From contig JAUJNX010000014.1 of the NCBI GenBank assembly GCA_030447925.1, positions 1-64,000 of the forward strand: a stretch of DNA of 64,000 nt. Reading direction: 5' to 3'. Below are positions 16,232 through 25,522 of the stretch, in pieces. The notes below the pieces were generated by a model. The model made no database searches and was not told the origin of the DNA. It saw nothing but the letters and a program-made list of their open reading frames with translations. A program made the position numbers and the translations under genes. Source of the DNA: Egibacteraceae bacterium (GTDB lineage Bacteria > Actinomycetota > Nitriliruptoria > Euzebyales > Egibacteraceae). Each line of letters begins with the position of its first letter. Position 1 is the stretch's first letter.

Positions 16232-18372
16232 ATGGAGGCGACCGAGGTACTCGACGGGGACGTGTCGCTGCTGCCCTCGGTCAGCGGGCGGGCGGCGACC
16301 GTGCTGCGCACGGCCCTGGGCGTCCGCACCGTACGCGACCTGCTGGAGCACTACCCCCACCAGGACCGCTACCGCGACGTCGGCGCGCAGGTGCCGCTGG
16401 CCGACGCGACGCCCGGCGAGCCGGTCACGATCGTCGGTGAGATCGGCCGCTGGCAGGTCGCCCGGCCGCGCGGCCGGCGCATGACCATCGCCAAGGCGCT
16501 GCTGGTGGCCGACGGCGGCGGGACGGTGGAGATCCCCTTCTTCAACCAGGAGTGGCGCGCGAAGGCGACACCGGCGGGCCGCCGGGTGGCCGTCAGCGGG
16601 GTGCTGGAGCGGTTCCGCACCGCCTGGCAGATGAAGAACGCCCGCCTGGTCGAGCTGGGCCCCGGCGAGGTCGCCGTCGAGGGCGACCGCGTGGTCGCCA
16701 CCTACCCCGCGACCGAGGCCCTGCCGTCGCGCCGGATCGCGGGCTTCGTCGCCGAGGCGCTGGACCGCCTGCCCCCGCTGCCCGACCACCTGCCCGCCGA
16801 GGTCGCCGAGCGCCGCCACCTGCTCGACCTCGACACCGCCGTGCGCGACATCCACCGGCCCCCGTCGCTGGACGCGGTCCGCCCCGCGCGGCGGCGCCTG
16901 GTCTACGACGAGCTGTTCTGCCTGCAGATCGGCCTCCAGCAGCGCCGCGCCCGCCTGGAGGCCGACGCGGTGGGCCTGGACAACGGTCCTCTCCCGGCCG
17001 CGGACCCCGGGCTGGCGGCGCGGTTCCTGGCCGGGCTGCCCTTCGACCCCACCGCCGCGCAGCTGCGCGCCTTCGTCGAGCTGGGCGCCGACCTGGCCCG
17101 GCCCAAGCCCATGCACCGGCTGCTGCAGGGCGACGTGGGCTCCGGCAAGACCCTGGTGGCCGCCTGGGCGATGCTGTGCGCCGTCGACCAGGGTCGCCAG
17201 GCCGTGCTCATGGCCCCGACCGAGGTCCTCGCCGAGCAGCACGTGCGCACCCTCACCCGCCTGCTCGCGCCGCTGGGCGTCAACGTCCTGGACGGCCCGC
17301 GCCTGGAGCTGCTGACCGGGTCGACCGCGCTGTCGCGCCGCCGGGGGCTGCTGGCCGAGCTGGCCGTCGGGGACGTGCAGCTGCTCGTCGGCACCCACGC
17401 GCTGCTGGAGGACCAGGTCCTGTTCGACGACCTCGGCGTGGTCGTCGTGGACGAGCAGCACCGCTTCGGCGTCGAGCACCGCACCCGGCTGCGCGACAAG
17501 CGCCCCGACGGGCGCACCCCCGACGTGCTGGTGATGACCGCCACGCCGATCCCGCGGTCGCTGGCGCTGACCGTGTACGGCGACCTCGACGTCACCGTCC
17601 TGGACGAGCTGCCCCCCGGCCGCCAGGAGATCGTCACCACGGTGCTGCCGTCGGACTCCCCGCGGCGCGAGAAGCTCTACGACTTCGTCCGCGAGCGCGT
17701 CGCCGCTGGGGAGCGGGCCTACGTCGTCACGCCCCTGGTGGAGGCCTCCGAGGCGATGGAGGACGTCGCGTCGGCGCAGGAGGTGCACGCCCGCCTCGCC
17801 GACCTCGTCTTCCCGGACCTGGAGGTCGGGCTCGTCCACGGCCGCCTGGCCGCCGCCGAGCGCGACGCGACGATGAACCGCTTCCGCAGCGGCGAGGTGC
17901 AGGTGCTCGTCGCCACGACCGTCATCGAGGTCGGCGTCGACGTCCCGGAGGCGACGGTGATGATCGTCGAGGACGCCGACCGCTTCGGCATCAGCCAGCT
18001 GCACCAGCTGCGCGGGCGCGTCGGCCGGGGGACGGCGCGCAGCTACTGCGTGCTGTTCTCCTCCGACGTCGACCCCGACGGCGGCGGCAACGCGCGGCTG
18101 GAGGCGATGAAGGGGAGACCGACGGCTTCGCGCTGGCGGAGCGCGACCTGGTGCTGCGCGGCGAGGGCAGCCTGTTCGCCACCCGCCAGTCCGGCCTGCC
18201 CGACCTGAAGCTGGCGCGCCTGGTCCGCGACGTCGCCGAGGTCGGCTGGTCGCGGGCGGACGCGCGCGCACTGGTCGCCGCCGACCCCGACCTCACCGCC
18301 CACCCCGACCTGGCCGCCGAGGTCCGCCGCCGCTACGGCGAGGACCGCCTCGTCGCGCTGGAGACGGGATGA
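16232..18372 (+). CDS. recG: ATP-dependent DNA helicase RecG (one frameshift)
   Basis: A superfamily 2 helicase that remodels stalled replication forks, about 713 residues when repaired. The N-terminal wedge/OB part reads to about residue 270. The helicase motifs then appear: LLQGDVGSGKTLVAAWAML (Walker A), VVVVDEQHRFGVEHR (DEQH, RecG type), VLVMTATPIPRSLALTVYGD and LHQLRGRVGRG. At the GGGG run 18111-18114 one base must be added or lost to continue into TDGFALAERDLVLRGEGSLF and the normal C-terminus. A read error is the likely cause. Confidence 0.93.
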
Positions 18373-18405
18373 CGGCCGCCCGGGTCCGGCCGCGCGGGGG
18401 CGCAC

Positions 18406-19027
18406 GTGCGCGTGATCGCGGGGTCGGCGCGCGGCCGGCCGCTCAGCGCGCCGCCGGGGCGCGGGGTGCGCCCCACCAGCGACCGGGTGCGCGAGGCGCT
18501 GTTCAGCGCGCTGGCCGACGACGTCCCGGGCGCCGCCGTCCTGGACCTGTTCGCCGGCTCCGGGGCCTGGGCATCGAGGCCCTGTCGCGCGGCGCGGCGC
18601 TCGCGGTCCTGGTCGAGTCCGACGCCCGCGCGCTCGCGGCCGTCGCGGCCAACCTGGAGCGCGCGGGGGTCGCGGACCGCGCCGTGGTGGTGCAGGCCGA
18701 CGCCCTCACCTGGGACGGCGACCTGCGCCGCGCACCCGGGACCGCCGCTTGCGCCCGCGGCGCCCCGCGCCCGGCGCGCCCCCGCCGTACGCGGTGGTCC
18801 TCGCCGACCCGCCCTACGCGCTGCCCCTGCGGCGCGTGACCGCCGCGGTGGCGCGGCTGGCCGCCGCGGGTCTGGTCGCGCCCGGCGCCCGCGTCGTGGT
18901 CGAGCGCGACCGCCGCGACCCGGACCTCGACGCCCTCCCGCCCGCCCCCCTGGTGCACGACCGCGACCGCGCCTACGGCGACACCGTCCTGCGCTGGTAC
19001 CGGATCGAGGAGGCTGCGCAGCCATGA
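18406..19027 (+). CDS. rsmD: 16S rRNA (guanine966-N2)-methyltransferase (two frameshifts)
   Basis: [20 protein letters not shown] opens the protein, followed by [15 protein letters not shown]. The SAM motif LDLFAGSGA then continues, after a shift near 18563, as [21 protein letters not shown] second shift between 18725 and 18790 leads to [15 protein letters not shown] with the catalytic DPPY. This is RsmD, which methylates G966 of 16S rRNA. The GTG at 18406 is the likely start. The stop overlaps the coaD ATG. Confidence 0.88.
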
Positions 19028-19500
19028 CCGTCGCGGTGGTCTACCCCGGCAGCTTCGACCCGGTCACCAACGGGCACCTCGACGTCATCGAGCGGGCGGC
19101 CGAGGGCTTCGACCGCGTGGTCGTCGCGGTCCTGCGCAACGTCAGCAAGCGGCCGCTGTTCACCCTCGACGAGCGGCTCGACCTGCTGCGCGACGCGACC
19201 GCGGCCCTGCCCGGCGTGGAGGTCATCGCCTTCGAGGGGCTCCTCGTCGACGTCTGCCGCGACCTGGGTGTCGGCCTGATCGTCAAGGGGCTGCGCGCGG
19301 CGGCGGACTTCGAGTATGAGCTGCAGATGGCGCAGATGAACCGCCACCTCGCCGGCGTCGACACCCTGTTCCTGCCCACGAGCCCCGCCTGGTCGTACCT
19401 TTCGTCATCGCTGGTGAAAGAGGTGGCACGATTCGGCGGCGACGTCGCCGATCTCGTCCCGCCCGCCGTCGCCGCACTGCTGCGGGAACGGACGACCTGA
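19024..19500 (+). CDS. coaD: phosphopantetheine adenylyltransferase
   Basis: A 158-residue nucleotidyltransferase making dephospho-CoA from 4'-phosphopantetheine and ATP. The T/HxGH motif is in [20 protein letters not shown], and the family motifs [20 protein letters not shown] and [15 protein letters not shown] are complete. Translationally coupled to rsmD, the common pairing. Confidence 0.97.
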   Translation: MTVAVVYPGSFDPVTNGHLDVIERAAEGFDRVVVAVLRNVSKRPLFTLDERLDLLRDATAALPGVEVIAFEGLLVDVCRDLGVGLIVKGLRAAADFEYELQMAQMNRHLAGVDTLFLPTSPAWSYLSSSLVKEVARFGGDVADLVPPAVAALLRERTT

Positions 19501-19509
19501 AGGACCGCC

Positions 19510-20034
19510 GTGGACACCGAGGCCCTCCTCGACGAGATCGAGACCCTGCTCGCCGACGCCCGGCCGCTCCCGCTCACCACGTCGGTGATCGTGAGCCGCG
19601 GCGACCTCGAGGACCTGGTGGCCGACCTGCGCGCCGCCCTGCCCGAGGAGGTGCGCGAGGCCCGCTGGGTCCTGCGCGAGCGCGACGAGGTCATCGCCGC
19701 CGCCCAGCGCGAGGCCGAGCAGCTCCGCGAGGACGGCCGCGCGGAGGCCGAGCGGCTGGCCGGCCAGACCGAGGTCGCGCGCCTGGCCCGCCGCGAGGGC
19801 GACCGCATCCTCGCCGAGGCCCGCGAGCAGGCCCGCAGCCTCAAGCTCGAGGCCGAGGACTACGTCGACGCGCGGCTCGCCGGCTTCGAGCAGCTGCTGC
19901 GCCGCACCCTGGAGTCGGTGGTGAAGGGCCGCGAGCGGTTCCGGGTGGGGTCCGCCGCGGTGTCGCTGCCCGAGGACGACGACGCGGTCCGCGACACCCA
20001 GCTGTACGACCAGGAGCGCGCGGACCGCCGCTGA
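19510..20034 (+). CDS. coiled-coil protein, DivIVA/Wag31-like or ATPase-associated
   Basis: A 174-residue protein. A short N-terminal part (LLDEIETLLADARPLPLTTS) is followed by a long charged helix from about residue 45 to 140, rich in Ala/Glu/Arg (QREAEQLREDGRAEAERLAG) and clearly a coiled coil. The position after coaD is where many actinobacteria carry a cell-division-initiation-like protein of this type. It lacks the full DivIVA N-terminal domain, so the name is tentative. GTG start 10 bp after coaD. Confidence 0.65.
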   Translation: MDTEALLDEIETLLADARPLPLTTSVIVSRGDLEDLVADLRAALPEEVREARWVLRERDEVIAAAQREAEQLREDGRAEAERLAGQTEVARLARREGDRILAEAREQARSLKLEAEDYVDARLAGFEQLLRRTLESVVKGRERFRVGSAAVSLPEDDDAVRDTQLYDQERADRR

Positions 20035-20134
20035 GCGCGCCCGTGGCAGGTGCTAGCGTGGTCGGCCCAGGCCCGACCGCGGCCTGGTCGCGCCTGCTCG
20101 CGTGGTCCCACCGCATCTCACCCCAGGCACTCCC

Positions 20135-20668
20135 ATGGCTCCCACGCACGACACCGTGCTGTCCGTCGTCGACCTCGTCGACCGTCCCGGGACGTCCCGG
20201 CGCATCGACCTGTCCTTCGACCCCCCGGCCGACCTCGACCTGCCGCTCACCGAGTCGGTCGGCACCCTGCGCCTGCAGGGCGTGCTCGAGAGCGTGGTCG
20301 ACGGGCTCCTGGTCCGCGGGGAGCTGCGCAGCGAGCTGCAGATGCAGTGCGCGCGCTGCCTCACCCCGGTGCCGGTGGACGTCAAGGCCGACGTGGCGGA
20401 GCTGTTCACCGACCCGACCCGGGCGCAGGCCGACGACGTCGAGCCGGGCTACACCATCCGCGAGGGCCGCATCGACGTGGACACGCTCCTGCGCGACGCG
20501 CTCGCGCCGGCCGTCCCCGTCGCGCCGCTGCACGACCCCGGCTGCCGGGGCCTGTGCCCCACCTGCGGGACGGACCTGAACGACCTGCCCGACCACCGCC
20601 ACGACGAGGTGGTCGACTCGCGGTGGGAGGCCCTGTCGTCGCTGCGCGTGGAGCGCAACGGCGAGTAA
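20135..20668 (+). CDS. DUF177 / YceD family protein
   Basis: A 177-residue protein of the DUF177 family, which in bacteria and chloroplasts is linked to 23S rRNA processing and accumulation and is usually encoded just before rpmF, as here. LQMQCARCLTPVPVDVKADV carries the first CxxC, and PGCRGLCPTCGTDLND the second Cys cluster. The ATG at 20135 is preferred over an in-frame GTG at 20102 because the domain begins soon after it. Confidence 0.88.
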   Translation: MAPTHDTVLSVVDLVDRPGTSRRIDLSFDPPADLDLPLTESVGTLRLQGVLESVVDGLLVRGELRSELQMQCARCLTPVPVDVKADVAELFTDPTRAQADDVEPGYTIREGRIDVDTLLRDALAPAVPVAPLHDPGCRGLCPTCGTDLNDLPDHRHDEVVDSRWEALSSLRVERNGE

Positions 20669-20724
20669 GGTCCGCACCCACCGCCGCACCAGCACCGACA
20701 CGAACCCAGGAGCGAGGACCGACC

Positions 20725-20907
20725 GTGGCCGTCCCGAAGCGCAAGAAGTCGCGCGCCAACACCCACCACCGCAAGGCCCAGTGGCTGCGCACCGCCCCGC
20801 CGACGGCCGCGCGCTGCTCGCACTGCAACTCGGCGATCCGGCCCCACACGGTCTGCGCCACCTGCGGCTGGTACGCCGGTCGTGAGGTCGTCAAGGTCGA
20901 GGACTGA
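20725..20907 (+). CDS. rpmF: 50S ribosomal protein L32
   Basis: A 60-residue L32 with the start AVPKRKKSRANTHHRKAQW and a zinc ribbon: CSHCNSAIRPHTVCATCGWY. GTG start with AGGA upstream. It follows DUF177 in the usual order. Confidence 0.95.
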   Translation: MAVPKRKKSRANTHHRKAQWLRTAPPTAARCSHCNSAIRPHTVCATCGWYAGREVVKVED

Positions 20908-20936
20908 CGCCAGCGCCCGTCCGGCCCGCCACCCCG

Positions 20937-21833
20937 GTGGGCCCGCGTCCCCGCGTCGCGCTCGACGCGATGGGCGGTGACGACGCCCCCGGCGTCCCCA
21001 TCGCCGCGGCCCGCGCCGTGGCGGGCGAGGTCGACGTCCTGCTGGTCGGCGACCCGGCGGCCCTCGCGGGCACCGGGCTGGACGTCGTCGCCGCCGATCA
21101 GGTCATCGACATGGGCGAGGACCCGGCCCTGGGCGTCCGCGCCAAGCCGGGCGCGAGCATCGCGGTCGCCATCGACCTGCTCGCGCGCGGGCTCGTGGGC
21201 GCGGTGGTGTCGGCGGGGTCGACCGGGGCGACGCTGGCGGCCGCGCTGCTCGGCCTCGGGCGGGTGCCGGGCGTGCGCCGCCCCGTCGTCGCGCCGGTCC
21301 TGCCGGTGGGCCACGGCGTGGTCCTGGTCGACGCGGGCGCCAGCCCAGACGTCCAGCCCGAGGCGCTGGTCGCTCACGCGCGCCTCGGCGGGGCGTACGC
21401 CGCGGCGCGCGGGCGGGTGTCGCCGTCGGTCGGCCTGCTCAACGTCGGCGCGGAGCCGGGCAAGGGCAACAGCCTGGCCCGCGCGGCCCACGCGCTGCTC
21501 AGCGCCCTCCCCGGGTTCGCGGGCAACGTCGAGCCGGCCGCCGTGCTGGCCGGGGCGGTCGACGTCGTCGTGACCGACGGGTTCACCGGCAACGTGTTCC
21601 TGAAGACCGTCGAGGCCATGGCCGCGGGCGGGGCCACGGGCCCCGGCGGGGTGGCGGGCGGGGTGGCCGGCGGCCGGGGCGAGGTGCACGGCGGGGCGCT
21701 GCTGCTCGGCGTCGACGGCGTGGTGGTCGTCGCGCACGGCGCGGCGGGGGAGGCGGAGCTGGCCGCGGCGATCGCCACCGCGGCGGTCGCGGCGCGGGGG
21801 GATGTCGTCGCCCGGCTGCACGCCCTACTCTGA
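20937..21833 (+). CDS. plsX: phosphate acyltransferase PlsX
   Basis: A protein of about 298 residues that converts acyl-ACP to acyl-phosphate for phospholipid synthesis. VALDAMGGDDAPGVPIAAAR is diagnostic, with VVSAGSTGATLAAALLGLGR, VGLLNVGAEPGKGNSLARAA and VVVTDGFTGNVFLKTVEAM. It is shorter than usual (about 330): after VEAM a Gly-rich stretch replaces the helical insert. This may be natural or another sequence error. GTG start. Confidence 0.9.
   Translation: MGPRPRVALDAMGGDDAPGVPIAAARAVAGEVDVLLVGDPAALAGTGLDVVAADQVIDMGEDPALGVRAKPGASIAVAIDLLARGLVGAVVSAGSTGATLAAALLGLGRVPGVRRPVVAPVLPVGHGVVLVDAGASPDVQPEALVAHARLGGAYAAARGRVSPSVGLLNVGAEPGKGNSLARAAHALLSALPGFAGNVEPAAVLAGAVDVVVTDGFTGNVFLKTVEAMAAGGATGPGGVAGGVAGGRGEVHGGALLLGVDGVVVVAHGAAGEAELAAAIATAAVAARGDVVARLHALL
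21826..21831 (+). promoter_or_regulatory. -10 hexamer of the acyl carrier protein gene, leaderless
   Basis: TACTCT is followed by exactly six bases and the ATG at 21838. It lies at the very end of plsX, so the acyl carrier gene may have its own leaderless transcript. Confidence 0.5.
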
Positions 21834-21837
21834 CGCG

Positions 21838-22134
21838 ATGAGCACCCGCGTCTCGGCCGAGGAGGTCCTGGACCTGCTCGTCGACGGCATCCGCAGGGTG
21901 ATGGGCCTGGACGACGGCGACCTCGGGCTGGCCGGGCGGCCCGCCACGGCCTGGCGCGGCGTGCGCTTCGACGAGGACCTGCACGCCGACTCCCTGGACC
22001 TCGTCGAGGTGATCGAGGGTGTGGAGCGGGCGCTGCGCCGCCGCGGCGTCGAGGTGCGCGTCGCCGACGTCGACCTCGTCCGCCTGCGCGCCGTCGGCGA
22101 CGCCGCCGACGCCATCGCCGGATCCGCCGCGTGA
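21838..22134 (+). CDS. acpP: acyl carrier protein
   Basis: A 98-residue acyl carrier protein. The phosphopantetheine site is the Ser of DLHADSLDLVEVIEGVERAL. The protein is longer than standard ACP (about 78) because of an insert GLAGRPATAWRGVRFD before that motif. It lies between plsX and rnc, the normal place for fatty acid ACP. An alternative start at 21802 lies inside plsX and is less likely given the -10 box just upstream. Confidence 0.88.
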   Translation: MSTRVSAEEVLDLLVDGIRRVMGLDDGDLGLAGRPATAWRGVRFDEDLHADSLDLVEVIEGVERALRRRGVEVRVADVDLVRLRAVGDAADAIAGSAA

Positions 22135-22159
22135 GCCGCCCGGCGCCTGAGGTGCACGC

Positions 22160-22927
22160 ATGAGCGCTGCGCCGCCGCCGCCGGGGCCGGGGGGCGTGCA
22201 CGCGGCGGGGGCGCTGCACGAGCTGGAGCAGCGGCTCGGGGTCGCGTTCGCCGACCCGGGGTTGCTGCGCCTGGCCCTCACCCACCGCAGCCACGCCTTC
22301 GAAGCGGGGGGCCTGCCGACCAACGAGCGGCTGGAGTTCCTGGGCGACGCGGTGCTCGGCCTGGCGGTCACCGACCACCTCTACCGCGACCTGCCCGACG
22401 CCCCGGAGGGCCGCCTGGCCAAGATCCGCGCCTCGGTGGTGAACACCACCAGCCTCGCGGAGGTCGGGCGGTCCCTGGGCCTGGGCGCCCACCTGCTGCT
22501 CGGCCGCGGCGAGGAGCAGTCGGGCGGCCGGGACAAGGACTCCCTGCTGGCCGACACCGTCGAGGCGCTGCTCGGCGCCGTCTACCTGGACGCCGGTGTC
22601 GAGGCGTCCTTCGCCCTGGTGTGGCGGCTGTTCGGCGGCATGGTCGCCGACACCGCGGCGCGGGCCGACACCCGCGACCACAAGACCACCTTGCAGGAGC
22701 TGACCGCCGCGCTGATGGGCACCGCCCCGCTCTACGAGCTCGCCGGCGAGGGGCCCGACCACGCCCGCCACTTCACCGCGGTGGCGGTGGTCGCGGGTGA
22801 GCGGCTCGGCCACGGCGAGGGGCGCAGCAAGAAGGCGGCGGAGCAGGCGGCGGCGGCGGAGGCGGTCGCCGCGCTGCGGCACCGATTCGCGCTACCGTCT
22901 GGGGGCGATGACGCCGCCTCCGGGTGA
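22160..22927 (+). CDS. rnc: ribonuclease III
   Basis: A 255-residue RNase III that cuts double-stranded RNA, including rRNA precursors. The signature NERLEFLGDAVLGLAVTDHL and the second acidic site DKDSLLADTVEALLGAVYLD are intact. The C-terminal dsRNA-binding domain covers about residues 170-240 (KTTLQELTAAL ... GEGRSKKAAEQAAAAEAV). Confidence 0.96.
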   Translation: MSAAPPPPGPGGVHAAGALHELEQRLGVAFADPGLLRLALTHRSHAFEAGGLPTNERLEFLGDAVLGLAVTDHLYRDLPDAPEGRLAKIRASVVNTTSLAEVGRSLGLGAHLLLGRGEEQSGGRDKDSLLADTVEALLGAVYLDAGVEASFALVWRLFGGMVADTAARADTRDHKTTLQELTAALMGTAPLYELAGEGPDHARHFTAVAVVAGERLGHGEGRSKKAAEQAAAAEAVAALRHRFALPSGGDDAASG

Positions 22928-22974
22928 GGGTCTCGTCGGCGTGAGGGTTCGGGCTTGACACGAGAGGACGGCGC

Positions 22975-23814
22975 GTGAGTCTGCTCCCGGAGGCCGAGGT
23001 CGTCCGCAAGGACCTCGAGCGGGACGCGGTCGGCCGGCGGGTCGCCGCGGTGACGGTCCAGTCCCCGGCCCTGGTGGCCCGGGGCGGGAACCCGGACCTC
23101 GCGGGGGCCCTGACGGGCCGGCGCATCACGGCGGTGGACCGCCGCGGCGTGCACCTGGTGCTGGACCTGGAGGGCGGCCAGAGCCTGGTGGTGCGCTCCG
23201 GGGAGCACGGCACCCTGACCGTCGGCCCGGTGGAGGAGGGCGCCGCGCGCCACCTCCAGCTGGTCGCCACCCTCGACAAGGGCGGCGCGCTGCGCTACGT
23301 CGACAGCGGCGAGGACGCCGAGTTCCTGGTCGTCCCGACGGCCGAGGTCGCCGCGCTGCCGGAGCTGTCCAAGGGGGGGATCGACCCGCTCGCGGAGACC
23401 TTCACGTGGACCGCGTTCGGCAAGGAGCTCGTGCGCCGCGACCTGGCGCTGAAGACGCTGCTCGCGGACCCGTCGTTCGTGGTCGGGCTCGGCGACCGCT
23501 ACAGCGACGAGGTGCTGTGGGGCGCCGGGCTGGCCGGGCGGCGCAGCTCCTCCAAGCTGTCCGCACAGGAGGTGCGCCGGCTCTACCGGTCGCTGCTGGA
23601 GGTGCTGCAGGACGCGGTCAAGCACCGGGCGGCGGCGGAGACCGAGGCGTCGGAGGACGCCGACGACGCCGACGACGCCGACCCGGAGCCGGTCGGCTGG
23701 CTCAAGGTGTGGAACCGGGAGGGTCTGCCCTGCGCCCGTTGCCGCCAGCGGATCCGCTACGGCGAGGTGGTCGAGGGGCAGCCCTCGTACCACTGCGCCA
23801 ACTGCCAGACCTGA
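22975..23814 (+). CDS. Fpg/Nei-family DNA glycosylase homologue lacking the catalytic N-terminus
   Basis: A 279-residue member of the formamidopyrimidine-DNA glycosylase family at the normal mutM site between rnc and smc. The helix-two-turn-helix is seen in FVVGLGDRYSDEVLWGAGL and the C-terminal zinc finger in CARCRQRIRYGEVVEG and YHCANCQT. The N-terminus reads MSLLPEAEVVRKDL where active enzymes read MPELPEVE. The catalytic Pro2 is thus Ser and Glu3 is Leu. A 25-residue acidic stretch (EDADDADDADPE) also precedes the finger. It may bind lesions without cutting, or do another job. GTG start. Confidence 0.88.
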   Translation: MSLLPEAEVVRKDLERDAVGRRVAAVTVQSPALVARGGNPDLAGALTGRRITAVDRRGVHLVLDLEGGQSLVVRSGEHGTLTVGPVEEGAARHLQLVATLDKGGALRYVDSGEDAEFLVVPTAEVAALPELSKGGIDPLAETFTWTAFGKELVRRDLALKTLLADPSFVVGLGDRYSDEVLWGAGLAGRRSSSKLSAQEVRRLYRSLLEVLQDAVKHRAAAETEASEDADDADDADPEPVGWLKVWNREGLPCARCRQRIRYGEVVEGQPSYHCANCQT

Positions 23815-24880
23815 CCGGCGTCGCGGGCCGCAGCCCCAGGACGTGCTCGACGGCCCAGCGCAGGGCCGGCAGGAACGTGGCCGGACCGGTGAACACGCCG
23901 TCGTGCTCCAGCGCCAGCTCGCGGACGACGGCCTGGGGGATCCGCCGGGCGAGATCCAGCTGGTTGCGCCGCGGCACCAGTGCGTCCTCCATGGTGACCA
24001 GGACGGCGACGGGCACGTCGATGTCGGCGATCCATTCGCGGGCGTCGAAGCGGCTGAGTTCGCGTCCGGCCTCCGCCACGTCTTCCGCGCTGCCGCGGTC
24101 CAGCTCGCTGACGAACCACGGCAGCAGGCGGCGCACGTCCTCGGGCACGCCGCGGCGCAGGACGCGGCGGATGCGGCTGGGGCCGAACTGCGCCGCTCTG
24201 CCCAGCAGCCGCTCCCACCACAGGCGCGGGACGATGCGCAGGACGAGCTGGAGCAGCCCCATCGACCGCCAGGTGTAGCGGTCCCGCCAGCTGGTGTTGA
24301 ACGTGGCGCTGCTGGCGATCAGGACCAGCCCGCGGACCAGGTCGGGGTGGCGCTGCCAGAGCAGCTGGGCGACCGGGCCGCCCATCGAGAAGCCGACGGC
24401 GACGACCGGGCCGGTGCCGAGGTGGCGCAGCAGCGCGGCGACGTCGTCGGCGGCGTCGCTGAGGCGGAAGGGGGCGGAGGGGCGCAGCCCGCGCCCGTGG
24501 CCGCGGTGGTCCACCGCGAGCACCCGCCCGTAGCGTGACAGCGGCCCGTAGCTGGGGAACCAGGTGGCGTCGGCGGGCAGCATCCAGCCGTGCAGGAGCA
24601 CGATGGTGGGGGCCGGGCCGTCGCCGTCGCCGTCGCCGTCGGGTGGGCCGGTGTCGCGCACGAACAGCTCGCCCACGCCCGGGACCTCGACCACGCGGCC
24701 GGGGGGCAGGCCGGGTGGTGGGATCGGCTGCTCGCGCACGCCGGCCGGGCGGGGGCGCGCGGCCGCCCAGGCGATGGCGGCGATCCCCGCCAGCCAGCCC
24801 AGGGGCGCGAGGGCGGCCAGGGGGAGCAGCAGCCGCCGCGCCCACCGCACCAGGAACCGGAACCACCTCGACTGTGCCAT
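23702..24880 (-). CDS. membrane-anchored alpha/beta hydrolase
   Basis: A 392-residue protein with an N-terminal membrane segment (LLLPLAALAPLGWLAGIAAI, about residues 18-37) and a Pro-rich linker. The alpha/beta hydrolase core has an oxyanion-type IVLLHGWM, nucleophile elbow VAVGFSMGGPVAQ with Ser, a likely catalytic Asp in VLVTMEDALVP, and His in LEHDGVF. The last 38 codons run antisense into the Fpg-like gene (113 bp overlap), so the true stop may be earlier and hidden by a frameshift. TAGCCT lies 7 bases before the ATG, so it is probably leaderless. Confidence 0.82.
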   Translation of the reverse strand: MAQSRWFRFLVRWARRLLLPLAALAPLGWLAGIAAIAWAAARPRPAGVREQPIPPPGLPPGRVVEVPGVGELFVRDTGPPDGDGDGDGPAPTIVLLHGWMLPADATWFPSYGPLSRYGRVLAVDHRGHGRGLRPSAPFRLSDAADDVAALLRHLGTGPVVAVGFSMGGPVAQLLWQRHPDLVRGLVLIASSATFNTSWRDRYTWRSMGLLQLVLRIVPRLWWERLLGRAAQFGPSRIRRVLRRGVPEDVRRLLPWFVSELDRGSAEDVAEAGRELSRFDAREWIADIDVPVAVLVTMEDALVPRRNQLDLARRIPQAVVRELALEHDGVFTGPATFLPALRWAVEHVLGLRPATPVRSGSWRSGTRAAPRPPRRSGSAGGNGRRADPPGSTP

Positions 24881-25037
24881 CCGGCCAAGGCTACGCCCGG
24901 GTGCCCCCGCCTCCGACACCCCGACGGTCCACTAGGCTGCCCGACGCGGGCCCGGGAGGCGGCCGAAACGCTGCCGCAACTGCTTGCTCGCAGGCTCGCT
25001 GCGCACGCGGGGAGGCGGGCGAAACACCGTCGTAACC

Positions 25038-25067
25038 TTGCCAGCCCGATTGGGGGCGACGTATAGT
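25038..25067 (+). promoter_or_regulatory. strong promoter upstream of two small genes
   Basis: TTGCCA (25038-25043), an 18-bp spacer and TATAGT (25062-25067). The GTG at 25074 is seven bases after the -10, so the first codon is at or by the transcription start. Confidence 0.65.
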
Positions 25068-25073
25068 GCGCTC

Positions 25074-25244
25074 GTGAAAGCGGGTACACACCCGTCGCGC
25101 CGCCCGCAACGCCCGGCCGAGCTCCTCCCCATGGAGCTCGCGTCGCCGCGGCGCCGCCCGCAGCAGACGAAACCAACGCAGAGACCCGCCCGTCGTGCCC
25201 TGCCCGGCGCGGGCGACGGCCGACCGGCACGGAGGACCCGATGA
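25074..25244 (+). CDS. predicted leaderless basic peptide, 56 residues
   Basis: A GTG at the expected transcription start opens a 56-codon frame that is very rich in Arg, Pro and Lys (VKAGTHPSRRPQRPAELLPM...). It has no domain I recognise. Its TGA overlaps the ATG of the next gene (ATGA), which suggests translational coupling or a leader-peptide role. It could also be just a transcribed leader; codon bias is weak evidence in such GC-rich DNA. Confidence 0.4.
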   Translation: MKAGTHPSRRPQRPAELLPMELASPRRRPQQTKPTQRPARRALPGAGDGRPARRTR

Positions 25245-25438
25245 AGGCGCTCGTGGGGAGCTGGGACAACCGTCCGTACCGCCTGCTGGCGGAGAACGCG
25301 GCGCTGCGCGCTCGCGTCGTGGACCTGGAGTCCGCGCTGCGGCACGCGCAGGAGGAGAACGCGGTGCTGCGCGCCGCGGTCGAGGCCTCCGTCGCCCTCG
25401 AGGTCGACGTACCCGAGGTCGTGCTCGCCTCCCGCTGA
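25241..25438 (+). CDS. small coiled-coil protein, 65 residues
   Basis: A short protein with a heptad-like helix (LLAENAALRARVVDLESALR, then HAQEENAVLRAAVEAS) that resembles a leucine-zipper dimerisation segment, with a hydrophobic tail. The start overlaps the upstream peptide stop. The family is unknown to me; it could be a small division or regulatory factor. Confidence 0.6.
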   Translation: MKALVGSWDNRPYRLLAENAALRARVVDLESALRHAQEENAVLRAAVEASVALEVDVPEVVLASR

Positions 25439-25522
25439 CCTGCGGGGGCGACGCCCCCTCCCGCGTCGCGCGCGCCGCTGCCCGTAGGCTGACGGCTCGT
25501 CGGTCCACCGCCGAGGAGTCGC

